The notes beneath the pieces are model-generated. The model did not search any database, had not been told where the DNA came from, and worked only from the letters and a program-made list of their open reading frames with translations. Below, one piece after another: positions 9,648 to 17,229 of a stretch of DNA of 64,000 bases (the first letter of the stretch is position 1; each line of letters opens with the position of its first letter). Source of the stretch: Chitinophagaceae bacterium PMP191F (GTDB lineage: Bacteria > Bacteroidota > Bacteroidia > Chitinophagales > Chitinophagaceae); assembly GCA_001302245.1 (NCBI GenBank), contig LGYU01000036.1, forward strand, positions 35,479-99,478. The letters run 5' to 3'. The position numbers were made by a program, and so were the translations under genes.

Positions 9648-11135
9648 TTACAACACTGCTTCGCGGGTCAGTTCATTATTTACCGTACGCCAGATACCCA
9701 GCGGGTTATCATCCTGCAATTCAAGTGGCAGTAGGCCATTGGGCCAGTTTTGAAAAGCAATGGGCCGGGCAAAACGTTTAATACCATCGGCACCTACCGA
9801 TGTAAAGCGGGCATCGGTGGTAGCAGGAAATGGTCCGCCATGCTGCATGCTTAAACATACTTCCACACCTGTAGGTACGCCGTTCATGATACAGCGGCCA
9901 CAAATCTCCCTGATGGTATGAACCAGTTCTGGGTTGATAGTAATATCTTTTTCCGTGGCCATGAGTGATGCTGTTAGTTGTCCTTCGAGGTTGCTGGCCA
10001 CTTCCAGCATTTCGTTGATATCATTACACCGGATCACCAGTGAATAAGGCCCGAATACTTCCTGGTGCAGTACAGGATTTTCCAGAAAGGTTTTGCCTGT
10101 GGCAGTTGCTATAGTGGGTTGTCCCTGGTTAATGCCTGGTTCAGTTGCTGAGACAGCTGCTGTAGCTACGCCGTTCTGTGATAAGGCAGCAGCTCTTTTT
10201 TCAGTAAACGCTTTTGCAATACCGGGATGCAACATGGTACCGGGCAATACTTGTTTGATTTCACTGGCCAGTTCGTCAAGGAACTCTTCCAGTTCCGGGC
10301 CTTCTATACCAATGATCAAACCGGGATTGGTACAGAATTGGCCAACACCTAAAGTGATAGAACCTGCATACAGTTTGGCGATAGCTGCAGCATCCTGTTT
10401 CAGTTTATCGGGAAACAGGAATACAGGGTTGATGCTGCCCATTTCAGCAAATACGGGAATTGGTTCTTTACGCTGGTTGGCCCAGTCGAACAAGGCTTTA
10501 CCGCCCGCAAATGAGCCTGTAAATCCTACAGCTTTGGTATAAGTATGTGTTACCAGTGCTTTACCGGTTTCAAAAGAAGCGCCGTGTACATGTGCAAAAA
10601 TGCCCGGCGGCATATTACATTTGTCCACTGCACGCAAAATGGCCTGCGCCACAATTTCTGATGTTTGTGCATGTGCAGGATGTGCTTTTACAATCACCGG
10701 GCAACCGGCCGCCAGCGCACAGGCAGTATCACCACCGGCAGTGGAATAGGCAAAAGGGAAATTACTGGCTCCAAACACTACCACAGGTCCAAGCGGTACC
10801 AGCATTTTACGCATATCAGGTTTGGCAGGTGTTCTGGAATTATCTGCAGTATCAATTCTTGCTTCCAGCCAGTCGCCTCTTTCGCAGGCCTCAGCATAGC
10901 TGGTAAGCTGAAAAATAGTACGTGCCCTCTCACTGCGCAATCTTGCTTCGGGTAAATTGGTTTCTTCCATAGCTACCTGCAGCAAATGATCACCACAGGC
11001 TTCCAGTTCCACTGCAATCGCTTTCATAAAAGTTGCACGTTGCTGCAGTGAATACTCTTTATACAACCGGAAAGCTTTCCACGATTGCTGCAAAATCTCA
11101 TCTATCTGGGCAAGCGTTGTATCGGCGTATTTCAT
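9648..11135 (-). CDS. NADP-type aldehyde dehydrogenase, probable alpha-ketoglutarate-semialdehyde dehydrogenase
   Basis: Oxidises an aldehyde to its acid. The sequence fits the 2,5-dioxovalerate (alpha-ketoglutarate semialdehyde) dehydrogenase group, which ends the non-phosphorylating pentose, glucarate and hydroxyproline routes. Length is 495 residues. Visible sites are cofactor segment FGASNFPFAYSTAGGD (121-136), KAHPAHA (150-156), FTGSFAGG (205-212), catalytic Glu231 in FAEMGSINP and nucleophile Cys268 in GVGQFCTNPG. No signal peptide, so cytoplasmic. An AraC regulator is divergent across about 800 bp. No other gene of a hydroxyproline or sugar-acid pathway lies nearby, so the exact substrate is inference. 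Confidence 0.88.
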   Translation of the reverse strand: MKYADTTLAQIDEILQQSWKAFRLYKEYSLQQRATFMKAIAVELEACGDHLLQVAMEETNLPEARLRSERARTIFQLTSYAEACERGDWLEARIDTADNSRTPAKPDMRKMLVPLGPVVVFGASNFPFAYSTAGGDTACALAAGCPVIVKAHPAHAQTSEIVAQAILRAVDKCNMPPGIFAHVHGASFETGKALVTHTYTKAVGFTGSFAGGKALFDWANQRKEPIPVFAEMGSINPVFLFPDKLKQDAAAIAKLYAGSITLGVGQFCTNPGLIIGIEGPELEEFLDELASEIKQVLPGTMLHPGIAKAFTEKRAAALSQNGVATAAVSATEPGINQGQPTIATATGKTFLENPVLHQEVFGPYSLVIRCNDINEMLEVASNLEGQLTASLMATEKDITINPELVHTIREICGRCIMNGVPTGVEVCLSMQHGGPFPATTDARFTSVGADGIKRFARPIAFQNWPNGLLPLELQDDNPLGIWRTVNNELTREAVL

Positions 11136-11946
11136 ACCTGTTGTTTTTTAACGTAAAAATAAATGGTAGTAAACCCGGCAGCTACAGCAACAATCCGGCT
11201 GTAATATAGTTCAGCGGCTATGCTCATAAAAAAACCGGCTACAGACATTGGATATACCAATGCTGTGCCGGTAAAATAAGTAGCGTGTATTACCCGGAAA
11301 TAAAGAAGCCGGGTCGCAGTAAAACGACCCGGGAGAGTTGCTATCAAGTCGTAATATTCAATGCTACTTATACTCCGTTACCCGTGTTGTCCGGTATTAA
11401 CAGGGAAGAAAGAACGTGAAAAAGATTTTACAGGTCAGTTTTTAGTTATCTACCAATATGAACACAAACTGGCTGTGCATCAAAAACCCTTTTCTGATCC
11501 CATTTGGTTGCCTGCTCTTTCTTCACCTGTTAATGGTAACGGAGTTACGGACAAATTCAGAACCTAAACCAATTCCGGCATGTGGCCGGGGTGCTATCTA
11601 ATCAGGAAACAAAAACGAAAACTTATCTTGGATACTTTTTTCTTTTACGCCTGCCATATAATCATTATTTACTATACAAGCCTGCCGTCTGTGCATGCAT
11701 CACAGTTTATTCAGAAGCACAACTTTTATTACAGGATAACGTTTAAACCGGCTCCGGACTTTCTCTTCATGGTGTGAACTTGAGACTTTTCTGTCTTCCT
11801 TAAACATTGAGCCGGCACCAACCAATATTGGTACAACAGGTCAAAACTACATCTGTAACGACGCATTTCTTTTGCCATATTTGGTAACTTCTGATACTAT
11901 TTTGTCTTTAATTATTTGACTATATTTACCCGTTCCAACGGATTCT
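11136..11946. other. Long divergent intergenic region with an inverted repeat
   Basis: About 810 bp between the dehydrogenase and the divergent AraC gene. A perfect 8-bp inverted repeat, CCGGGTCG-N8-CGACCCGG, sits at 11309-11332. It lacks a T-run on either side, so it may be an operator rather than a terminator. Short frames on both strands have biased, low-complexity translations and no family signature; I do not call them genes. The 3' 100 bp are AT-rich and should hold the AraC promoter. Confidence 0.45.
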
Positions 11947-12819
11947 ATGCGCATCATACCATTCAAAATACCCAAGTCGCCCGATGAAGCATTCAAGGTA
12001 CAGGTAGATGATATGCCTCATCTGTACAATCACCTGCATCATCACCCGGAGATACAGGTTACGCTGATCCAGAAAAGCGAAGGCACCTTAATTGCCGGTG
12101 ATTATATAGGTCGTTTTGTTCCCGGCGATGTGTTTGTGCTCGGCTCTCACCAGCCACATGTTTTCCGTAACGATGAAAAATACCTGACCCGTAAATACAG
12201 GGCGCTGACCATCTCTGTTTTCTTTGATGAGTATACGCTGGGAAAAGAATTCTGGCAGTTGCCTGAAATGAAAACGCTGCGTTTTTTCACTCGTAACAGC
12301 AGCGGTGGGTTTAAAGTTACCGGTACCAAGCAGGAGATCATTACTGCACTGCTGCGACAGTTATTACAATGTGAGGGACTTTCCAGGATCATCTGTTTTA
12401 TGCAACTGCTGCAGTGTTTTGCCAACCGCAAAGAACTGATGCCACTGGCACGCCAGGCCCGGCATACACTTTCCGGAGGTATTAAAAACTATGATAGTCA
12501 CCGCATGAACAAAGTGCTGGAATTTACCTTTCGTGAAAGTCATCGTTCTATCCGTATTTCAGAAGTGGCGCAACTGGCCAATCTCAGTACAGAAGCATTC
12601 TGCAAATACTTTAAAACACGTACCATGATGACGTATATCGCATTCCTGAACGAGATACGCATCAATAATGCCTGTAAAATGCTGATGGAGCGCGATAGCT
12701 CGGTGGAAGAAATTGCCTACGAGGCGGGATTCAGCAACCTGTCCAACTTTAACCGTCAGTTCAGAAAGATCACCGGTACATCACCGCTACAATTCAGGAA
12801 GAAAGTACTGGCGGAGTAG
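11947..12819 (+). CDS. AraC-family transcriptional regulator (cupin N-terminus)
   Basis: 290 residues. The N-terminal half is an AraC-type cupin sensor with a metal/ligand-like His cluster (YNHLHHHPEIQVTLI, about 27-41) and FVPGDVFVLGSHQPHVF. The C-terminal hundred residues hold two helix-turn-helix motifs: ISEVAQLANLSTEAFCKYFK and VEEIAYEAGFSNLSNFNRQF, ending KITGTSPLQFRKK. Sugar- or metabolite-responsive activators have this plan. It is divergent from the NADP aldehyde dehydrogenase and may control it; that link is positional only. The inverted repeat at 11309-11332 is a candidate operator. Confidence 0.93.
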   Translation: MRIIPFKIPKSPDEAFKVQVDDMPHLYNHLHHHPEIQVTLIQKSEGTLIAGDYIGRFVPGDVFVLGSHQPHVFRNDEKYLTRKYRALTISVFFDEYTLGKEFWQLPEMKTLRFFTRNSSGGFKVTGTKQEIITALLRQLLQCEGLSRIICFMQLLQCFANRKELMPLARQARHTLSGGIKNYDSHRMNKVLEFTFRESHRSIRISEVAQLANLSTEAFCKYFKTRTMMTYIAFLNEIRINNACKMLMERDSSVEEIAYEAGFSNLSNFNRQFRKITGTSPLQFRKKVLAE

Positions 12820-12900
12820 CGAATACAGGGTTATAAGTTTTAAGTAATAGGTTGTAAGTTGTTCATGTATTCAGCAAAGTGCCCGACTTATAACATTATT

Positions 12901-14211
12901 CTATTCAACAACCTCCCCTTCCAAATCATAATCATATGCTTTGGTGATCTTTACATTTACAAAATCACCGGCCTGTAATTTGCGTTTGCTGTTAATGATC
13001 ACTTCGTTGTCTACTTCCACACTGTCAAACTCTGTACGGCCCAGGTAACGCCCGGCTTCTTTTTTATCTACCAGTGTTTTGAAAACCTGTCCTACTTTCT
13101 CCTGGTTTTTTTCCAGGCTGATCTCCTGCTGCACTTCCATTACTTCCTGCGCCCGACGCTCTTTTTCTTCCTGGGGAATATTGTCTTCCAACGCATGTGC
13201 GCTGGTACCTTCTTCGTGTGAATATGAGAAAATACCCACCCTGTCGAAACGATGACGTTTCAAAAATCCTTTCAGATCATCCACATCATCCTGTGTTTCT
13301 CCGGGAAAACCGGCAATAAGTGTAGTACGTAAACAAATGCCCGGTACAGTTTCGCGGATAGCAGCGATCAGGTCATTCATTTCAGCCTGTGTGATCTGTC
13401 TGCGCATCGCTTTCAACATATTGTCGCTGGCATGTTGCAGCGGCATATCCAGGTAGTTGCAGATATTATCACGCTGACGCATTACATCCAGTATTTCCAT
13501 CGGGAACTTTGACGGATATGCGTAATGCAAACGGATCCATTCCAATCCTTGAACATCTGCCAGGCGGTTCAGCAGATCAGGCAGCATACGTTTTTTGTAA
13601 ATATCAAGGCCGTAGTAGGTCAATTCCTGTGCAATCAGCATCACTTCTTTCACACCTCTTTTCACCAATCCTTCTGCTTCTTTCACCAATGCATCAATAG
13701 ACTTGCTTACGTGCTGACCCCGCATTAACGGAATGGCGCAGAATGAGCAGGTACGGTTACAACCTTCAGAAATTTTAAGATATGCGTAGTGCGAAGGAGT
13801 AGCCAGTAAACGCTCGCCCAATAATTCAGCTTTATAATCAGCTTCAAGCTGTTTTAAGATCAGCGGCAATTCCATAGTACCGAAATAGGCATCCACTTCG
13901 GGAATCTCCTGTTCCAGGTTGTTTTTATAACGTTCACTCAAACATCCGGTCACATATACTTTGTCCAGTTTACCGCGACGTTTCAGGTCAACCTGGTCCA
14001 AAATAGTATTGATAGATTCCTCTTTTGCCTTGTCAATAAAGCCACAGGTGTTTACGATCACAATATTGTGATCGAGTTTCCTGTTCTCATGCACCACATC
14101 AATATCATTGGCCTGCAACTGGCCGCTCAGCACTTCACTATCCACCATATTCTTGCTGCAACCGAGCGTAATGATATTAACCTTATCCTTCCGGAGTGTT
14201 TTTGTTTTCAT
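12901..14211 (-). CDS. rimO: Ribosomal protein S12 methylthiotransferase RimO
   Basis: Radical-SAM enzyme that adds a methylthio group to an Asp of ribosomal protein S12. It is 436 residues from the ATG at 14211. The frame is open to 14283, but a TACCTTTG -7-like box at 14225-14232 lies in that extension, favouring the shorter start. Domains in order: MTTase cluster domain (IITLGCSKNMVDSE and VNTCGFI cysteines), radical-SAM core with SEGCNRTCSFCAIP (CxxxCxxC) and a C-terminal TRAM domain ending in YDYDLEGEVVE. RimO rather than MiaB is indicated by the short MTTase region and the core wording. It stands alone. Confidence 0.96.
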   Translation of the reverse strand: MKTKTLRKDKVNIITLGCSKNMVDSEVLSGQLQANDIDVVHENRKLDHNIVIVNTCGFIDKAKEESINTILDQVDLKRRGKLDKVYVTGCLSERYKNNLEQEIPEVDAYFGTMELPLILKQLEADYKAELLGERLLATPSHYAYLKISEGCNRTCSFCAIPLMRGQHVSKSIDALVKEAEGLVKRGVKEVMLIAQELTYYGLDIYKKRMLPDLLNRLADVQGLEWIRLHYAYPSKFPMEILDVMRQRDNICNYLDMPLQHASDNMLKAMRRQITQAEMNDLIAAIRETVPGICLRTTLIAGFPGETQDDVDDLKGFLKRHRFDRVGIFSYSHEEGTSAHALEDNIPQEEKERRAQEVMEVQQEISLEKNQEKVGQVFKTLVDKKEAGRYLGRTEFDSVEVDNEVIINSKRKLQAGDFVNVKITKAYDYDLEGEVVE

Positions 14212-14392
14212 AATAAAAAGTGTGCAAAGGTAACACAATTGTTCGGGAGCGCAGCTATGCCTGTAAAATATCCCCGCACGCAATCTTCATCTACAGAATA
14301 AATAACAAAATAATTATCAACCGGTTACAAATACCAAAATACTTTCTGGCATAGTTTTTTATAACTAGCAAGCAGGAACAAAATTATCAAAC

Positions 14393-14887
14393 ATGAAAAA
14401 ATCTTTGTTTACTACAGGGCTTGCATTGATGTTGTGCACCTCTGTTACATTCGGACAAGCGATGGGCAGCAACTACCGTGCTGCATTTGGTTTTAAATTT
14501 TATCCGGCAGCAGTAACAGCTAAATTTTTTGTGAAACATAACCAGGCAATTGAGGCATTGGGTTATATATGGGATCATGGATTTCGTGGCACCGTGTTGT
14601 ACGAATTCCACGGAGATATAACCGGCGCTCCCGGGTTAAAATGGTACGCTGGTCCTGGTGCACACCTGGGTGCATACAATGAGAACTGGCGTCGCCATAG
14701 AGGAGGTAATTACTATTACTACAATGATGGAGATATATCAGCGGGTTTTGATGGCATTATAGGTATGGAGTATAAATTCAAAGGCGCTCCTATCTGCTTA
14801 AGTGCCGATCTGCAGCCGTTTGTAGAGTTGGCCGATCATGCGTATGCGGGTCTGTGGGGCGGAATAGGACTTCGGTTTGCGTTCTAG
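14393..14887 (+). CDS. Small outer-membrane beta-barrel-like protein, function unknown
   Basis: 164 residues. A Sec signal peptide (about residues 1-21, MKKSLFTTGLALMLCTSVTFGQ) precedes alternating hydrophobic/aromatic strands: YRAAFGFKFYP, FRGTVLYEFHG, LKWYAGPGAHLGAY, DGIIGMEYKF, and a final GLWGGIGLRFAF ending in Phe, the usual last residue of a barrel. The middle has a Tyr/Asn-rich loop (RRHRGGNYYYYNDGD). It fits an 8-strand porin-like or OmpW-size barrel. No partner gene; the downstream hairpin is shared with ftsY. Confidence 0.82.
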   Translation: MKKSLFTTGLALMLCTSVTFGQAMGSNYRAAFGFKFYPAAVTAKFFVKHNQAIEALGYIWDHGFRGTVLYEFHGDITGAPGLKWYAGPGAHLGAYNENWRRHRGGNYYYYNDGDISAGFDGIIGMEYKFKGAPICLSADLQPFVELADHAYAGLWGGIGLRFAF

Positions 14888-14938
14888 AAATTTTATCAAA
14901 CGTGAAAAGTGAAATGTCAAACGTGAATTAAAAACAAA

Positions 14939-14996
14939 ATGGCTTGATAGGTATCGTTCGTAACCATCGAATAATATAGCTATCAAGCCATTTTTT
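14939..14996. terminator. Bidirectional terminator between the barrel gene and ftsY
   Basis: A perfect 12-bp stem (ATGGCTTGATAG at 14939-14950 with CTATCAAGCCAT at 14980-14991). It is followed by T6 on the plus strand and has an A-rich tract on its left, so it can serve both convergent genes. Confidence 0.85.
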
Positions 14997-15015
14997 ATAT
15001 TATCAGATCAGCACA

Positions 15016-15978
15016 TCAGGATTTCAAACTAAATAGACTATCAACAAATTCATGTTTATCAAATACCAGCAGATCTTCCATTTTCTCACCTACTCCTATA
15101 AATTTCACCGGTATTTTAAATTGATTGGCAATTGCCAGCACCACGCCGCCTTTGGCAGTTCCGTCCAGTTTGGTAATAGCTAGTGCCGATACATCGGTAG
15201 TGGCTGTAAAATGTTTTGCCTGCTCTAGCGCATTCTGGCCGGTAGAGCCATCCAGTACCAGCAATACTTCATGCGGCGCAGCAGGTATGTGTTTCTGAAT
15301 AACTCTTTTTATTTTTCCCAGCTCATCCATCAGGTGTGCTTTGTTATGCAAACGACCTGCGGTATCTATGATCACCACATCTGCATTTTTAGCTACACCA
15401 CTCTGCACGGTATCAAAAGCAACAGAAGCTGGATCTGCTCCCATACCTTGTTTTACAATAGGAACGCCTACGCGTTCGCTCCAGATAGTCAGTTGATCAA
15501 CGGCAGCGGCACGGAAAGTATCTGCAGCGCCCAGTAATACAGATTTACCGGCTTTTTTGAAATTGTAGGCCAGTTTACCGATGGTAGTTGTTTTACCAAC
15601 ACCATTTACCCCTACTACCAGTATTACGTATGGTTTGGCCGGCAGGTCTGATGTAAATGTGTAAGAATTAGATTCCGGTGCGTCTACCAGTATGCCTTCA
15701 ATTTCTTCCTGCAGCAACGTATTGAGCTGATCGGTGCCTAGGTATTTGTCTTTGGAAACACGTTTTTCAATACGGTTAATGATCTGTACAGTGGTTTCGA
15801 TACCTACATCTGCCCCTACCAGCGCTTCTTCCAGGTTATCCAGCACTTCCTCATCCACCGTGCTTTTGCCTGCAATAGCCTTGGTAAGCTTCGATAAAAA
15901 GCCTTCCTTGGTTTTCTGTAACCCCTGGTCGAGCGACTCCTTTTCTTTTTTGCCGAATAATTTTCCGAAGAACCCCAT
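15016..15978 (-). CDS. ftsY: Signal recognition particle receptor FtsY
   Basis: SRP-receptor GTPase that docks ribosome-SRP complexes at the membrane. It is 320 residues, the short form without a long acidic A domain; the N-terminus is a Lys-rich helix (MGFFGKLFGKKEKESLDQGL) that may touch the membrane. The NG domain shows P-loop GVNGVGKTTTIGKLA, DTFRAAAVDQL, DTAGRLHNKAHLM, TKLDGTAKGG and the closing GVGEKMEDLLVFD. It is upstream of and on the same strand as nothing else; the DUF4295-rpmG-rpmB cluster lies behind it with its own terminator. Confidence 0.97.
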   Translation of the reverse strand: MGFFGKLFGKKEKESLDQGLQKTKEGFLSKLTKAIAGKSTVDEEVLDNLEEALVGADVGIETTVQIINRIEKRVSKDKYLGTDQLNTLLQEEIEGILVDAPESNSYTFTSDLPAKPYVILVVGVNGVGKTTTIGKLAYNFKKAGKSVLLGAADTFRAAAVDQLTIWSERVGVPIVKQGMGADPASVAFDTVQSGVAKNADVVIIDTAGRLHNKAHLMDELGKIKRVIQKHIPAAPHEVLLVLDGSTGQNALEQAKHFTATTDVSALAITKLDGTAKGGVVLAIANQFKIPVKFIGVGEKMEDLLVFDKHEFVDSLFSLKS

Positions 15979-15996
15979 AGTGACAGTTTAATGATG

Positions 15997-16027
15997 CGAA
16001 GTTAACTCCAGATATCTGAAGTAGAAA
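15997..16027 (-). promoter_or_regulatory. Candidate ftsY promoter
   Basis: On the minus strand: TTTC at -33, exactly 19 bp, then TAACTTCG at -7, close to the Bacteroidota TTTG-N19-TAnnTTTG pattern. It lies 19 bp upstream of the ftsY ATG. Confidence 0.4.
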
Positions 16028-16126
16028 GAGAATACGGATGTACGGATACGGGTACAGATTACCGGGCTTTACCTGGATGCGGTTGGGCATGACCGCCTGC
16101 TTTCTGGCTCATACATAGCTAAATAC

Positions 16127-16158
16127 AAAAAGCTGTTTCTTCCCGGAAACAGCTTTTT
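16127..16158 (-). terminator. Terminator of the rpmB-rpmG-DUF4295 operon
   Basis: A 13-bp stem, AAAAAGCTGTTTC with GAAACAGCTTTTT around a TTCCCG loop. The A-tract on its left becomes the T-tract in the minus-strand transcript. It lies 23 bp past the DUF4295 stop. Confidence 0.9.
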
Positions 16159-16181
16159 ACAATGGTGTACTAACTACCCAA

Positions 16182-16355
16182 TTATTTTTGAGCTAAAAAT
16201 TCTTTCAGCTTGTCCTTATGAACAATAGCTTCTTTGAAAGTGTAAGCGCCTGATTTAGGACTGCGAACCGCACGGATCACTTTAGTCCAGTTTTTAGCTT
16301 CTGCTGAAGCTTTGGCGTCTTTAATTTTAGCGTTTTTTGAAGCTGCTTTTGCCAT
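16182..16355 (-). CDS. DUF4295 family small basic protein
   Basis: 57 residues, starting MAKAASKNAKIKDAKASAEA and ending KDKLKEFLAQK. It is Lys/Ala-rich with one Trp (KNWTKVIRAVRSPKSGAYTF). This small protein is found in Bacteroidota right after rpmG and is presumed ribosome-associated; that role is inference from context. Last gene of the rpmB-rpmG operon. A long imperfect inverted repeat separates it from rpmG. Confidence 0.9.
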   Translation of the reverse strand: MAKAASKNAKIKDAKASAEAKNWTKVIRAVRSPKSGAYTFKEAIVHKDKLKEFLAQK

Positions 16356-16360
16356 ATACC

Positions 16361-16460
16361 AATAATTTGAAAATTTGAAAATTGTATAATTTGAAAATGG
16401 GCCCTCGCCACGGTTGCACTAATTTTCGATTTTCAAATTAGCACATTTCCAAATTACTGA
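16361..16460. repeat. AT-rich inverted repeat inside the rpmG-DUF4295 spacer
   Basis: The left arm TAATTTGAAAATTTGAAAAT (16363-16382) and the right arm AATTTTCGATTTTCAAATTA (16421-16440) are near-complementary. They enclose a GC-rich loop (GGGCCCTCGCCACGG). The TTTGAAAAT word recurs at 16389-16397. The transcript could fold into a 20-bp stem within the operon. Confidence 0.7.
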
Positions 16461-16464
16461 ATTA

Positions 16465-16647
16465 TTACTTGATTTCTTTGTGAACAGTCACCTTTTTCAG
16501 AATGGGGTTGTATTTTTTCAACTCCAGACGCTCAGGGTTGTTCTTTTTGTTTTTGGTACTGATGTAACGGCTGGTGCCAGGCTGACCACTTGTTTTGTGC
16601 TCAGTGCATTCCAGGATTACCTGTACTCTGTTACCTTTCTTTGCCAT
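16465..16647 (-). CDS. rpmG: 50S ribosomal protein L33
   Basis: 60 residues, [19 protein letters not shown] start, the Bacteroidota zinc-less type with [21 protein letters not shown] and a C-terminal [10 protein letters not shown]. Component of the large subunit near the E site. It follows rpmB by 25 bp on the same strand. Confidence 0.97.
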   Translation of the reverse strand: MAKKGNRVQVILECTEHKTSGQPGTSRYISTKNKKNNPERLELKKYNPILKKVTVHKEIK

Positions 16648-16672
16648 TTTTTATAATCTTTTGAAATGAACG

Positions 16673-16909
16673 TTAGATTTTTTCGCCCTGAGCGCGCAAT
16701 TCTTTTACCACTGTATACAAACCTCTCTTGGTGATGGTACGGATACCTTCAGTAGATACTTTCAGCGTAACCCATTTATCTTCTTCAGCCAGGAAAAAGC
16801 GCTTGGTCTGCAAATTGGGTAAAAAACGGCGTTTGGTCTTGATATTTGAGTGGGAAACACGGTGTCCAGTTACCGGAACTTTACCTGTTACCTGACATAC
16901 TCTTGCCAT
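16673..16909 (-). CDS. rpmB: 50S ribosomal protein L28
   Basis: 78 residues with the family opening [20 protein letters not shown], then [19 protein letters not shown] and [21 protein letters not shown]. First gene of the three-gene operon, with a good promoter 22 bp upstream of its ATG. Confidence 0.97.
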   Translation of the reverse strand: MARVCQVTGKVPVTGHRVSHSNIKTKRRFLPNLQTKRFFLAEEDKWVTLKVSTEGIRTITKRGLYTVVKELRAQGEKI

Positions 16910-16930
16910 GACTTCAAAAATTTAGGAGTG

Positions 16931-16961
16931 CAAAGGTCGGGAAATCTAAGTTATTAGCAAA
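16931..16961 (-). promoter_or_regulatory. Promoter of the rpmB operon
   Basis: The minus strand reads TTTG (16958-16961), a spacer of exactly 19 bp, then GACCTTTG (16931-16938). This nearly matches the Bacteroidota consensus TTTG-N19-TAnnTTTG; only the first T of the -7 box differs. Confidence 0.65.
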
Positions 16962-17229
16962 CAATTACGGACTTTTTTTTAACTTTTTTCTTCACAACTG
17001 TGAATAAGGTATAATATCTAAGGCGCAATGCGCAACATTTCAAGGCTCAATTTATTGATTACCTGCTAATTACGTAATCATCAGGATTGATTATCCTGCT
17101 TATACCTTGTTATTTTACAGCTTGGGCTCTACTACCCTTGCACCTTTGTTTGGTTTAATCACGGAATTAATAATTCCTTAATTTACAGTTCGTTCCACTG
17201 TCACACCTTTGGTACAAAGATACGAACGA
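16962..17229. other. Divergent spacer between rpmB and ppk1
   Basis: No gene seen. It contains a T-rich tract, the self-complementary ATTACGTAAT near 17070 and a small hairpin CAGGAT-TGATT-ATCCTG at 17082-17098. Two CACCTTTG boxes (17141-17148 and 17204-17211) resemble -7 elements for ppk1, but neither has a clear -33 partner at 19 bp. Confidence 0.4.

Noticed and set aside
11132..11347. 71-codon minus-strand frame overlapping the dehydrogenase start
   Set aside because: Low-complexity hydrophobic translation with no motif, and it lies over the inverted repeat and probable promoter.
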